In this document: positions 28,311 through 40,279 of the stretch, piece after piece
How the letters are laid out: each line of letters starts with the position of its first letter
Position numbering within the stretch: the first letter of the stretch is position 1
NCBI GenBank assembly: GCA_965153355.1
Contig: OZ231127.1
Location: 682,001 to 746,000 of the forward strand
From: Flaccisagitta enflata
Lineage: Eukaryota > Chaetognatha > Sagittoidea > Aphragmophora
DNA: 64,000 nucleotides
Direction of reading: 5' to 3'
Position numbers and translations under genes: made by a program
The notes under the pieces: model-generated
What the model saw: only the letters and a program-made list of their open reading frames with translations
Databases searched by the model: none
What the model was told of the DNA's origin: nothing

Positions 28311-28577
28311 AGAGGAAGAGGGGTAGGGAGAATAAGAAGAGGCGAGGAAGAGAAGAAGGAGGAAGAGGAGAGAATAAGAAGAGAAGAGTAGGAGAGGGAG
28401 GAAGAGAGAATAAGAAGAGAAGAGGAAGAAGAGGAGGAAGAAGAGCAGGAAGAGTTTGGCGGCGATAATCAATGAGGTTTTGGTCCCTCGACAACTTGTG
28501 CCCGTCCCTGGAAAGCGTCACCGGCGAAATTGCCCTGTCAAGAAATAAAGGCAGAAAGAAGAAAATGGGATGGCACC

Positions 28578-29700
28578 GTTCAAAAGGCGCACTGTCATGG
28601 CAGAAGAGACAGACAAAGAAAATCAATTCTTACAGACCACACGTTGGCTTGAAATAGTCATATGCATCACTAATCAAAAGGCGCACTGTCATGGCAGAAG
28701 AGACAGACAAAGAAAATCAAATCTTACAGACTGCACGTTGGGTTGAAATAGTCATATGCATCACTGTTCAAAAGGCGCACTGTCATGGCTAAAGAGACAG
28801 ACAAAGAAAATCAAGTCTTACAGACTGCACGTCGGGTTGAAATAGTTATATGCATCAGTGTTCAAAAGACGCACTGTCATGGCTGAAGAGACAGACAAAG
28901 AAAATCAAATCTTACAGACTGAACGTTGGGTTGAAATAGTCATATGCATCACTGTTCAAAAGGCGCACTGTCATGGCAGAAGAGACAGACAAAGAAAATC
29001 AAATCTTACAGACTGAACGTTGGGTTGAAATAGTCATATGCATCACTGTTCAAAAGGCGCACTGTCATGGCAGAAGAGACAGACAAAGAAAATCAAATCT
29101 TACAGACCGCACGTTGGGTTGAAATAGTCATATGCATCACTGTTCAAAAGATGCACTGTAAAAGCAGAAGAGACAGACAAAGAAAATCAAATTCCTTAGA
29201 CTGCACACTGGGGTGAAATAGTCATATGAAAAGTGGAACAACATCCCTCACTATACCCAGACTGAAATAGATGGAAGAGGGCCTTGTGAACCCTCACTGA
29301 CTAGTAAATATGCGCACCACTCCTAGTTTGCCATAAAACAAAGACTGAAAAACATTTCATCTCAATCTAAACCAAAATCAAACTGCTTACCAATAGTTGA
29401 TGCAAGAGGGTCACAAATATGTATGACCCTTCAAAAGGCATATTTTTATGGCAGAAGAGACAAACAAAAATATCAAATCCAACAGACTGCACATTGGGGC
29501 AAAATAGTTATATACATCACCATTCCAAAGGCGCAGTGTCATGACAGAAGAGAAAGAAAAGAAAATTTAATCCCAGTCACTGCACATTGGGGCGAAATAG
29601 TTCTACACACACTACCGTTTAAAAGGCGTATTGTCATGGTCAAAGAGGCAGAAAAAAGAAAGTCAAATCCCTATGATGTCATGTTGGGCAAAGAAAGTCC
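28578..29700. repeat. Satellite-like tandem array, period about 94 bp
   Basis: Units contain CAAAAGGCGCACTGTCATGG, AGAGACAGACAAAGAAAATC and TTGAAATAGTCATATGCATC. Seven close copies begin at about 28581, 28675, 28770, 28863, 28956, 29051 and 29146. Three diverged copies begin near 29430, 29522 and 29617, after about 210 bp without clear units. No transcription unit is evident. Confidence 0.9.
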
Positions 29701-30226
29701 TGTGACGACAAACCTGCCAAATGATAGAGGGTCTTGAATGAGGGGAAAGATATTTAGTTTATGAGAGATAAAGTGATTCACATATACGCATATGTGATGC
29801 TGTAAGAGACAAATCAAGTGGATGAATAAATAAAGGACACAGGACGTGTTTCACAACCAAGCGAGTCAAGAAAAGCTGAGTGGATGACTGGACAAGAGGA
29901 AACAGACCCGTTTCACATATGAAGGAAGGTAAGAAGCAAGCAAGGAAAGAAAAGTGGAATGGACAAGTGGATAAGTGGACAAGTGGACACAAATTTGTTT
30001 CACACGTAAACAAGGCAAGGGAAGAAAAGTTGAGCGGACAAGTGGAAAAAAGGACAAGAGAATACAAACTCGTGTCACACGTAAACCAAGCAACTGAAGC
30101 AAAGCCGAGTGGACAAGTGGACAAGAGGACACAGACCCATTTCACAAGTAAACCAAGGAGGGAAGAAAAGCCAAGCGGACAAGTGAACAAGTTGGCAAGA
30201 GTACACAGACCCGTTTCACAGGTAAA

Positions 30227-31117
30227 CAGGGGTGTATATCATTGTGTCGCTTTTGATTTTTTTCCCCCCCTGCCTTTGATTTTCTTCCCCGCGACGCGTT
30301 TTGTAACGTTTTTATATCCATGATTTTCTTCCCCATATAGCAATAAAACTATGTAGTTAGGAGTTGAATAACAGGGTGTTCATTAAATTTGGTAAAATCA
30401 TTATTGCAAAAAAACTATACTTCTAGATGACCTGGTGAGCTGAAATTTGGTATGAACCCTCCCAATTAGTTCTGTTACATGTTAGAATGCACAGTTTTTT
30501 CATGAGGACTCCCCTGGTTTCAACAGAAAGGAGTTATGCTCAAAACCAACTTTCCAATTTTACAGGATTTTTACCAGTGAAACATGGTAAAGGAGAGCGA
30601 CCATACAGTTAACTATGACACCAAATTTGGTTTCCAAACAAGGTCAATAAATGGAGGGATATACAATGTTAAAGCAGGACTGCCTTGCTGACTCAAAATT
30701 TGATCAATAAATTGAAAAAAAATCCGCTGAAATATTCTAAAAGATACCATCTATTTTCCTTAGTCCATCAAAGCCAATTTTCTCAAGACTACTGCAGATG
30801 ACCCTTTCCTGCCTTGTGCAGATCCCATTTCATGGATTCTTGCTGCCTGTGGGGTGATGAATATCCATTAACAACTAATCCTCATGTTTAACCCCTTTTT
30901 CAACTGAAACAATCATCTAGGAATAGTTTTTGGAGGTTCTTTTTTAAATTTTACCAAATTTATTGAACACCCTGTTAGTGTTAAATTACTAATTGAATTT
31001 TATGATTTGGTACTGACAAACGTTACATTTTCCCCAAATATCCTTTTTTTCTCTTTTTCCCCCTTTGGTTTCCTTTCCCATCTCCAGACCCTTCGAACTC
31101 AAGAATATACAGGCCTG
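30227..31117. mobile_element. TIR DNA element with 8-bp duplication CAGGTAAA, carrying a nested MITE
   Basis: Begins CAGGGGTGTATATCATTGTG and ends GAATATACAGGCCTG. CAGGTAAA occurs immediately before (30219-30226) and after (31118-31125). The body has TTTGATTTTCTTCCCC repeats and an end GTTTCCTTTCCCATCTCCAG. Removing the nested element and its extra TA leaves about 284 bp, which agrees with the uninterrupted copy at 54916-55194. An 8-bp duplication fits hAT-like or related cut-and-paste superfamilies. Confidence 0.85.
30371..30975. mobile_element. Nested TIR element, TA-flanked (605 bp)
   Basis: ACAGGGTGTTCATTAAATTT at the left is mirrored by AAATTTATTGAACACCCTGT at the right, continuing to GGTAAAAT/ATTTTACC. 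TA flanks at 30369 and 30976. It lies wholly inside the 8-bp-duplication element, so it is the younger insertion. No ORF. Confidence 0.83.
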
Positions 31118-31345
31118 CAGGTAAACCAAGCAAGGGAAGAAAAGCCAAGTGGACGTGTGGCAAAGACGACAAGAGGACACAAAACTGTTTTACACATGAA
31201 CCAAGCAAGGGAAAAGAAGCTGAGTGAATAAGAGGACACAAACCCATTTCACATATTAACCAAGCGAGGGAAGAAAAGCCGATTGGACAAGTGGACAAAA
31301 GGACAAGAGGACACAAACCCGTTTCACACGTAAACCAAGCGGACG

Positions 31346-32274
<929 letters not shown>

Positions 32275-32394
32275 CCCAGACAAGGAGGAAGAAGGAAGAA
32301 AGACAGAGAGACATAGAGACCGTGCGACACAGAGACATAGACAGGAATTATATAAATTGCGCGTCAAAGATAATTCAAGCATTTCTCCCACTTA

Positions 32395-32659
32395 GGGCGT
32401 GTTTCTAGTGAGCACCAAAAACGCGTTTGTTCCTGTGAAACGCGATCACAGCGTGAACACATATTCAAGATTTTCAATTGTCCCACGAGGGAGTGAGCGA
32501 AGTGAGTGAGCGAGCCCGTGAACGGAGCGAGCGGAGCGAAGCGGAGCGAAGCGGAGCGCTGCGGAGCAAGTGAGCGGAGTGAGCGGTGCGAGCGAACAAA
32601 CCTAGCAAGGGACCGAGTGGCCCGTTCAAAATGCGATCGTCTTTGACTAGAAACCCCCC
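32395..32659. mobile_element. Family D DNA element, copy 2 (265 bp)
   Basis: GGGCGTGTTTCTAGTGAGCA at the left and TTTGACTAGAAACCCCCC at the right. CTTA flanks both ends (32391-32394, 32660-32663). Internal GTGAGCGAAGTGAGTGAGCG and CCGAGTGGCCCGTTC as in copy 1. Confidence 0.82.
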
Positions 32660-32787
32660 CTTATTATCTGTTCAGAGTAACCACACAGACACCTTTGCGT
32701 AGCTTCAATGTCTTCCATTGTTTGCCAGGAATGCAGTGAGCGATGAAAACGATTCAACGATATTACATCGTATATGATATTTACATA

Positions 32788-33227
32788 TATTAAAAATCAG
32801 CGGCAACAAACGACGACCAGTTTACCTTATTTAATTCATTTTGTAGCCCAGCCAAATTATAATTCTTAAAGCATCTGATTTTCCGGAATAAGGAAGAGCC
32901 TTCGTTACTGACTTTAGTGATTCCTCGAGAACAGTAAACAATAAGATGGTCGCTGAACCCATAAGAGATCACGCCAACCTCCCTTACTTTATCCTTAAAG
33001 CTCACAGCTACATGATCAATAACCGATGTGGTTGTTTCGGTTACTCTTGTAGGCTCATTTACCATCTGGCTACAGTTAAAAGAATGTAACATATTTTTGT
33101 AATTGTTCTTAAGAGAGGAATCACCCGAAAAGTCTATATTCATGTCGCCCAATACGTACAATTCACTGCCTGGCCCAACCTTAGAGAGTGATTGCTCCAT
33201 TTGTGGTGCACTAATGCTGATTGCCAA
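32788..33227 (-). mobile_element. LINE apurinic-type endonuclease domain fragment
   Basis: The minus-strand frame encodes the C-terminal part of an APE-type (exonuclease/endonuclease/phosphatase) domain of a non-LTR retrotransposon. Visible motifs are LYVLGDMNIDF (GDxN), VIDHVAVS and YGFSDHLIVYC (catalytic SDH). The N-terminal half with the catalytic Glu is missing and no RT follows downstream. The fragment starts near MEQSL, where these proteins usually continue a YRPP-type segment, and ends at a stop at about 32790. It is an internal fragment, non-functional, 130 bp from a family D element. Confidence 0.85.
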
Positions 33228-34080
33228 TCATTACTGCTTATTGTCTAAGTTGTTGATGATTACTAACAATTGTTGATAAATTATTAGACCGTTAATTGCA
33301 TCATCACTGTAACTGCGGTTAGTTCAAAGGGGAAGAGCGGGCACAAGCTTCAACTCATTGCTTTACTGATCGTCGTCGGCGCCGCGCCCCACAATGGGAT
33401 GTGGCTGGTGATAGCCAGCGGTATGACAATTTTCTTTTTTTTGAAAACGGGCCTAAATCTGAAGGAAACACTTGCTAAAAACATTTTAGCATATGTCTTA
33501 GTCAATTTCAGCATAAAATAATCCCATAAAAGCGCTTAAAAAAGCGTCAAAATCATGATAATTAGGAAAAAAGAAAAAAACGCCAAAAGCAGAGGCAAAT
33601 TTAAGGGGTCAAATTTTTCTATCAAATGATCATTGCAAGTCAAAACTTGACCACAATCTATTGAATTAGAGTCTATACTGAGGTTTAAAACCAAAAACTG
33701 ACCCATTTCTTCATTTCGCATAGTCCTCACCCCACCTTGAATTTGGGGCCTTCTATCTAATTTGAATGCATATACGAATCAATCTCAGAAAAAAAACGCT
33801 GGGGATCATGGGCCTAAATTAGCGTAGAAGAAAGATCACTGGGAGTGTTTGGCAGCTAAGGAACATAGTGAGAATAGATTAAACAAGATTTTGTGTTCTT
33901 TACCTGGCGCATTGATGAGTGAAATAGAGCTTTAATTCGTTTCTTTCTATCTCTATCTCTCACATAGTTAATTTATATGTAGCTATCTCTCTCTCATCTT
34001 AGCGAATTTAGAAGTGGAACAAGATTGATATTCTTGAGTTTCTTTTTATCCTTTAACTTTACACCACATTTGATTCTTCA
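33228..34080. other. Unique sequence
   Basis: GTCGTCGGCGCCGCGCCCC at about 33372 is a local GC peak. The remainder is AT-rich with no supported gene. Confidence 0.35.
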
Positions 34081-34084
34081 TTCT

Positions 34085-34400
34085 CTTCTTATTCTTATTA
34101 TTGCTGATCTTCTTCTTCTTCCTCTTCTTGTTCTTTTTTTTCTTCTTTAACTGTAACTTTAACTTCTTATTTCATCTTCTTCTTCTTCTTTACAGTTTGC
34201 CCTATAATTCGCGAAACTTGAAGAAGAGAAACAGTATCAGTGTTCTATTTGAAATTCTATATCTTTTTGAGGTGAAAGAAATTACTCAGACTCTCTTACC
34301 TCTCTCTTTCTGTTCTTCATGTTTTCTTCTTCTTATTCTTCTTCTTCTTATTTCTCTCTCCTTCTTCTTCTTCTTCTCTTTCTTCTTCTTCTTTGTGTCA
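34085..34400. repeat. Degenerate (CTT)n tracts
   Basis: CTTCTTCTT-rich blocks are separated by unique sequence. The Phe/Leu-rich plus frame is an artefact. Confidence 0.8.
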
Positions 34401-34446
34401 TTTTGTTACAAATAATCTTTTCATCATTCTATGTCTAAATTCCTCC

Positions 34447-34856
34447 TTTTTGGGCAGCAAACCCGAAGGGGTCAATGACCTATGCTTTCACACATGTGGG
34501 GAATTTCTCCTTCTTCTCACATCTCGCTTCTCTCACTCTTCTTCTCCAGTCCCCTTCGCGCGGGTGTAGTGCCGAGAATTGAGTCTCAGTCTCAAGGCTA
34601 ATCCTGGCCTCAAGGCTCAAATCCCAGCCTAAGGCACAGATCCCCACTGTGAGGCCCAAATCTCGGCATGAGTCCGTCAGCCAAGAGGCCCAGTGCCAAG
34701 GAGGAGAAGGAGGAGGAGAAAATTCGTCATGTGTGTGAAAGCATAGGTCATCGACCCCTTTGGGGCCGCTGCCCTGCTCCCCACTCAACTTTAAGCATAA
34801 CCTACTCAGGCAGGGCACGGGTACCGCTGACCATCTGACGCTTTTGCGACTATTCT
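34447..34856. mobile_element. Family C fold-back element
   Basis: Left arm GGGGTCAATGACCTATGCTT and CACACATGTGGGGAATTTCTC; right arm TGTGTGTGAAAGCATAGGTC, GACCCCTTTGGGGCCGCTGC, GCAGGGCACGGGTACCGCTG and the end CTGACGCTTTTGCGACT. The core (34575-34690) has degenerate units such as CCTCAAGGCTCAAATCCCAG. The 34480-35007 minus frame is an accidental read-through. Confidence 0.78.
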
Positions 34857-35165
34857 CCTCCTCCACCTTCTTCTTCTTCTTCATCTTCTCCTTCTTCATC
34901 TTCTTCTTCTTTTTCTTCTTCTTCTTCTTCTTCTCGTAATCATGTTGAAACTTGAAACTGATATTCTCAGTACTCGAATTTTGATTCATTCTACTGCCTT
35001 TCCTCATTCTTGTCCTTCTTCTTCTTCTTCTTCTTTTTCTTCTTCTCCTCCTTCTCCTCCTCTCTTTCTCCTTCTTCTTTCATTTCTTCTTATTATTCTT
35101 CTTCTTCTTCTTCTTCTTCTTCTTCTTCTTCTTCTTCTTCTTTTTCTTCATCAAAGTCATTTGTG
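34857..35165. repeat. (CTT)n/(CTC)n-rich tracts
   Basis: CTTCTTCTTC runs at 34866-34935 and 35015-35155. Confidence 0.85.
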
Positions 35166-36085
35166 AAACTAAAATGTATTTTTTGTCATATGCTAATGCC
35201 TCCTTTTCTCCTCCGCCTTCTTCTTCTTATCTTTATCTTTATCTTACTTGAACACTTCTTTTTGTTTTTCTTATTGTTTTTTTGTTTCCTCCCTGTTCTT
35301 ATTATTTCCCTACGTAATAAAACATTAAAACTGAAACTAATCTTTCAAATCTTCAATCACTTGATTCCTCTCCTCCTATCCTCACCCTCTTTCTCCTCCT
35401 CCTCGCAACTCTTCCTCCACATCTTTAGTCGCGTTCTTCTTTTTTTACTTTATCTACTGTACTTCATCTTCTTCATTGACATTTTTGTCTTTTCTTCTTA
35501 TTTCTTTTTCTCTATTAACTCTTCGTCTTCTCTCTTTCAGCACTTTTGTCATTTTTTTGCCAGAATTTTGATTGCCGGTCTATGCCGGACTGCTTTGATA
35601 TGAGGCCCAAAAATTATGAAATAAACCACTGTGGTTCGCTTAAATGTTCTTTTTTTGTCAATTCTATGAGGGAGGAATCCATTTTGGTTGAAAAATTAGT
35701 TAATCAATGGCGTATATAGAGAGACACGCAGATGTAAGCTTCCTCGCTCGCTCTGAGCACGCAAATCCCACTGTGCGCCCTGCCGTCGTTGTTGGTGGCG
35801 ATGTTATGATGGACGTCAAGAGTTACGTCCTCGGAATTCAAAGGTTGGAACCGATTCAAGCCAATGCAACAATGGAGGTCAAGAGCTACGTCCTCAAAGT
35901 GATGGATCGAAATCAGCTTCCCCTCATCTGTTAATTACTCTACTGTCGATCGCCGAGTCGAGCACAAAGCATCGACAAACATTTAGCATCATATTCAACA
36001 TTTGGATCTCCAAGTCGCACACAAGGAATCCAATTACAACGACGACAACAAGGAAAGAAAGGAGTTGCTGTTGCAAAGACTTGAA
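35166..36085. other. Pyrimidine-rich then unique sequence; small imperfect duplications
   Basis: From 35707 a 75-codon plus frame contains GTCAAGAGTTACGTCCTC and GTCAAGAGCTACGTCCTC about 70 bp apart. After its stop, CGAGTCGAGCACAAAGCATC and CAAGTCGCACACAAGGAATC form another loose pair. Coding status is undecided; no domain recognised. Confidence 0.35.
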
Positions 36086-36087
36086 AG

Positions 36088-36200
36088 AACAAGGCCGGAT
36101 ACGCGGCTACCCTAGTCGTGTGCCGGTGGGCAGGAGCAGTGCTGGAGAAGGTCACTAGGAGATCAGGCAGGCCGTATGCTCCAAAAAAGCTCCAAAAAAC
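36088..36200 (+). mobile_element. Family A left end (variant shared with the LINE-bearing copy)
   Basis: AACAAGGCCGGATACGCGGC, AGGAGCAGTGCTGGAGAAGG and CCGTATGCTCCAAAAAA match the left part of the copy at 19464. The right end is not seen nearby. Confidence 0.6.
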
Positions 36201-36264
36201 ATAACCAAAAAAGCGCTTAGGTTGCCCAAAAAGAACAATACACTTAGTCCCAGCGAAATACCCC

Positions 36265-36700
36265 TTGCCCTGCTTTGCATGGTTATAAATCGGAATGAGA
36301 GAGGCAGGGCAGAAGCGAGAGCTTGAAGGGACAAAGTCCTGTAGGAGCTGGGGACTTTTCTCGTTTGTGCGTTCGTTCATTTGTCCGTCCATCCGTCCGC
36401 CCCCCCCGGCCCTCTCAGGCCTGAAATCTGCCCTCTTAGGCCTTGAATCTGAAAGGGCAGATTTCAGGCCTGAGAGGGCAGATTTCAGGCCAGAGAGGAC
36501 AGGTTTCAGGTCTTAAAGGGCAAATTTCAGGCCTAAGAGGACAGATTCAAGCCCTAAGAGAGCAGATTTCAGGCCTGAGAGGGCAGATTTTTGGCCTGAG
36601 ATAGCATATTTCAGGCCTGAGAAGGCCGTGGGGGAAAGAACAAACAAAAGGACAAACAAACAAACAAATGAACAAAAGTCCCCTGTGTCCTACAAAGGGG
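36265..36700. mobile_element. Family C element with 24-bp core
   Basis: Left GGCAGGGCAGAAGCGAGAGC, CAAAGTCCTGTAGGAGCTGG; core 36410-36630 of about eight units like GGCCTGAGAGGGCAGATTTC, the first two in the opposite orientation; right AAGTCCCCTGTGTCCTAC. A degenerate family A-like tail (CAACTGACCAACTGAC, ATGTGACTAGAG) follows to 36775. Confidence 0.65.
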
Positions 36701-36902
36701 ACCTACCAACCAACTGACCAACTGACAAACCAACTGACCAATGGACCGACATATCGAGGTGTAGCATGTGACTAGAGATAAGCAAAATCAAGAGAGCGGA
36801 TGAAGAAATGAATTTCCGTTTTATGATGAAACAAGGCCAACACCTATTAGTTGTGTGCAGGACAAAAGTAATGGAACTGACCTGACTCCTTATTGTATCT
36901 GT

Positions 36903-37132
36903 TTAGTTGTGTGCTACGCGACTCTACACCCCGCTTTGTCGGTCCGTCTGTTGGTCCGTCCGTCGGTCAGTCCGTCTGTCCGTCTGTCGGTCCGTCTGTC
37001 CGTCACACTTTACTTTTTTCGGTTTTTGCGGTTTTTGGCCTCACTGCTCCTGTCCAAATGATCAAGTGACCTCAAATAAGGTCCCTGCCCACCTGCACGC
37101 AACTGGGGTAGCCGTGTATCTGGCCTTGTTAT
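36903..37132 (-). mobile_element. Family A modular repeat, minus strand, full copy
   Basis: TTAGTTGTGTGCTACGCGAC, TCTACACCCCGCTTTGTCGG, a GTCCGTCTGTCGGTCC core, GATCAAGTGACCTCAAATAA and the end GTGTATCTGGCCTTGTTA. Confidence 0.75.
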
Positions 37133-37134
37133 TG

Positions 37135-37970
37135 AAAATCAGACTTAAACCAGACCCAAAACAGACTCAAACCAGAGTCAAACCAGAGACAAACCAGACT
37201 CAAACCAGACTCAAACCAGACTCATACCAGACTCAAACAAGATTCAAACCAGACTCAAACCAGACTCAAACCAGACTCAAACCAGACTCAAACCAGACTC
37301 AAACCAGAATGAAACCAGAATAAAACCAGAATTAAACCAGAATTAAACCAGACTTAAACCAGACCTAAACCAGACCTAAACCAGACCTAAACTAGACATG
37401 AATCAGACACAAACCAGACCTAAACCAGACATAAATCAGACATAAATCAGACATAAACCAGACATAAACCAGACATAAACCAGACTTAAACCAGACTTAA
37501 ACCAGACTTAAACCAGACTTAAACCAAACCTAAACCAAACTTAAACCAGACTCAAGCCAGACTCAAACCAGACTCAAACCAGACTCAAACCAGACTCAAA
37601 CCAGACTCAAACCAGACTTAAACCAGACTCAAACCAGACTCAAACCAGACTCAAACCAGACTCAAACCAGACTTAAACCAGACTTAAACCAGATTCAAAC
37701 AAGACTTAAACCAGACTTTAACCAGACTAGAACCGGACTCAAACCAGACATAAACCAGACTTAAACCAGACTTAAACCAGACATAAACTAGACTTAAATC
37801 AGACTTTAAACAGACTTAAAACAGACATAGACCAGACTTAAACCAGACTTAAACCAGACTTTAACCAGACTTAAACCAGGCATAAAACAGACATAAACCA
37901 GGCATAAATCACACATAAACCAGCCAAAACCAGACTTAACCCAGACCTAGACTAGACATAAAACCCACCA
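37135..37970. repeat. Minisatellite ACTCAAACCAG, 11-12 bp
   Basis: About 70 units of ACTCAAACCAG, ACTTAAACCAG or ACATAAACCAG. Unit variants occur in blocks, indicating local expansion. It abuts the left end of the family A copy. Confidence 0.95.
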
Positions 37971-38339
37971 GTAACAATTTAAGCCTTGAAACCCACCAAT
38001 TTTAATTTAAACCATAAAATGCACCACTCCTAACCCAGGCCTCAAAACCCAACAGTTTCAAAATAGAAAACAACAAAACTATTAAAACAACGTTTAATCG
38101 CATTATGGAGATACAGTGCAGAGTGAGCAAAAAAACAAAACTTTTTTGCCTAAATTTTCGAAAACCACTTTGGGCATCATCATCAGAGGCAGAAAGAAAG
38201 AGAGAGAGAGGGAGAGAGAATTTAAAGGGAAGGAGAGACAATTGGGGATTGGAGAGAGAGGGAAAGAAAAAGAGAGAGTGGTCAAAGACCAAGAGCCCAA
38301 GAAGGGCTGGGCCCCCCGCCCCATCCGCAACGTTAACTG
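37971..38339. other. PLE-adjacent sequence with GA-rich tract
   Basis: AGAGAGAGAGGGAGAGAG at about 38198-38275. Sequence from about 38100 to 38340 lies directly 3' of the PLE frame on the minus strand and may be its 3'UTR. Confidence 0.4.
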
Positions 38340-39895
38340 TCAATCCATAGTATTAAACACCGGGTTCCATGCGTCTGTCTTCACGTACGATCCCCAGTCT
38401 TCATTCATGCCCTTTCCCGGTCTACAGTTTTCTTTCTTTATTTCCAGGGCCTCCCATACTTTTTGGTCGTAGTCCAGCTTTTTCTTATTCTTCCCCGTCA
38501 TGTTCTTAACGACTTGGAAGTTGGAGACGTCAAAGGGCTCATCACAGCTTTGATGGTGTTGGCTTATGCCACTATGTGACCAGTTCTCCTTCTCAACAGC
38601 GCGTTGGTGTTCCTGCCATCGCGTCACACAGCAGCGGCGGGTCTGCCCGATGTAGACTTTCCCACACTTAGGGCACACATATTTGTATATGCCTGGCTTT
38701 TTGGCAGGGTCAATTTTGCTCTTGTTTTTACTGCAGAGTATGTCTTTGAGCTTAGTGCCTGATGTAAAACATGTGTTAACGCCTGCTTTGGCTAGTGAGC
38801 GTTTGAGGCGGTATGAGATGCCACCTGGGATGTATGGGATAAGAGCAAATGGTTTGTATTCCTCGTCCTTGGGGTTGTCATCCTTGAATGGTAAGACGTC
38901 AAATAGGTTATCGGGTACTGCGTCAGTGTTATTAGATTTATTGTATTGGGTGCGTTTGTTACGTTCTTTTTTTCTAGGCTGGGATATGGATGGGGGCTTG
39001 TAGTCACGTGCAATGGCTGCTAGCTTAGCTCTGTCATGACCATTATCCTCATAGAGGTCAAGAAGGAAGTCAATTTCTTTTTGGGTTTGGTCAGGGGAGG
39101 AGCATAGTTTATGGGCGTGGCAAAGTTCTCCTTTAAAGGTGGCTATAATGGTTAGTGGGTTTTGGCAGGATTGGGGCTTGATGGTTATATTGGTGTTGCT
39201 ACTTTTGCGATAAACTCTGGTGGAAATGGTACCGTTATCTTGGCGGGTGAGGTAGACGTCAAGGAATGCTATGGAATTATTTTCTTCTTCTTCACGGGTG
39301 AACTGGACTCTGGGGTGGACTTCATTGAGGCAATCATTGAAGGCGGCCGCCGGGTCGACACGTTGGTTGTCACTGCGTAGGCCCGGGCGGCGCGGGGCTG
39401 GTTGGTACTCTAGCGTACACCAGCAGTCATCCATGTAGATGCCGAGATGTCTGGGAATGGCATGACCTTTTTCAGTAGCAATGGGGATGGCATTATCCAT
39501 TGTATAGATCATCCAAATTTGTGATATTGTGACCATCAGACTGAGCCCAATTGGGCCACTGTCTTTGGTGGAGTTGTGACGGTCATTATAAATGAAGTCG
39601 GAGGTAGAGAGGCACAGGGAGGTTAGGTCGATTATTTCTTCGGGTGAGAGTTTAGTGCGACGGGGAAGGTCAGGGTCATTTTTGAGGAGATCAAGAACAT
39701 GGTTAAGGCAATGGGAGATGGGGACAGAAGGGAAGAGGGCTGCTGCGTCAAAGGAAACCATTCTTTCATTTTGGCCAAGGGTTAAGTCTTTAATTTTTTC
39801 TACAAATGAAAATGAGTTCTTGATGACATGAGGGCTTTTCTCAATGAACGGTTGGAGGATCTCATTAAGAAAAGTTGATAAGGAAGCCGTTTATG
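38340..39895 (-). mobile_element. Penelope-like element: RT (partial) plus GIY-YIG endonuclease
   Basis: A 473-aa minus-strand frame (38340-39761, extendable in frame to about 39885) encodes the second half of a Penelope-like retroelement protein. RT motif A is VSFDAAALFPSVP (Asp at residue 5), motif B region GPIGLSLMVTIS (69-80) and motif C YMDD (109-112). A GIY-YIG nuclease follows: GIYKY at 357, VYIG at 369-372, an Arg/His block (RWQEHQR) and the candidate catalytic Glu in WEALEIKK. CPKC sits inside the GIY-YIG core. The product ends NTMD. Full-length members have a longer N-terminus with RT motifs 1-2; here the frame meets a stop upstream and the element breaks at a (CAA)n array. It is probably 5'-truncated but its remaining frame is intact. 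It lies in the same orientation as the host exons, just downstream of exon D. Confidence 0.93.
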
Positions 39896-39914
39896 ATCGT
39901 TAATCAACAAAAGC

Positions 39915-39931
39915 AACAACGACGACGACAA

Positions 39932-40026
<95 letters not shown>

Positions 40027-40041
40027 CTAACAACAACAACC

Positions 40042-40132
<91 letters not shown>

Positions 40133-40134
40133 CC

Positions 40135-40187
<53 letters not shown>

Positions 40188-40200
40188 AGCGACAACAACC
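39915..40200. repeat. (CAA)n array
   Basis: About 90 ACAACA units with a few ACTAACAACAACCAC interruptions. It joins the PLE break point to the intron after exon D. The 425-aa minus frame reads through it by accident. Confidence 0.95.
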
Positions 40201-40279
40201 ACAACCACTACGCCTCTTTTTAACAAAACAATGTAATTTAAGTAATAAAAATATCCGATTGATGTTGTTGTTGACTTAC

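Larger units (their letters stand above)
29837..31345. repeat. Minisatellite, unit about 60-65 bp, split by a nested transposon
   Basis: Units contain GAAAAGCCGAGTGGACAAGTGG, CAAGAGGACACAGACC and GTTTCACACGTAAACCAAGC. About six units lie at 29837-30226 and about four at 31118-31345, interrupted by the element at 30227-31117. Frames on both strands are repeat translations. Confidence 0.85.

Noticed and set aside
28578-29700. CRISPR array
   Set aside because: Units are contiguous 94-bp tandem copies without unique spacers, in a eukaryotic genome.
34480-35007. 175-aa minus frame
   Set aside because: Runs through family C arms and GAA tracts.
35707-35934. 75-aa plus frame as a gene
   Set aside because: Contains an internal loose duplication and has no recognised domain; evidence insufficient.
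39900-40230. Poly-Val extension of the exon D frame
   Set aside because: Lies beyond the GTAAGT donor and is pure CAA repeat.
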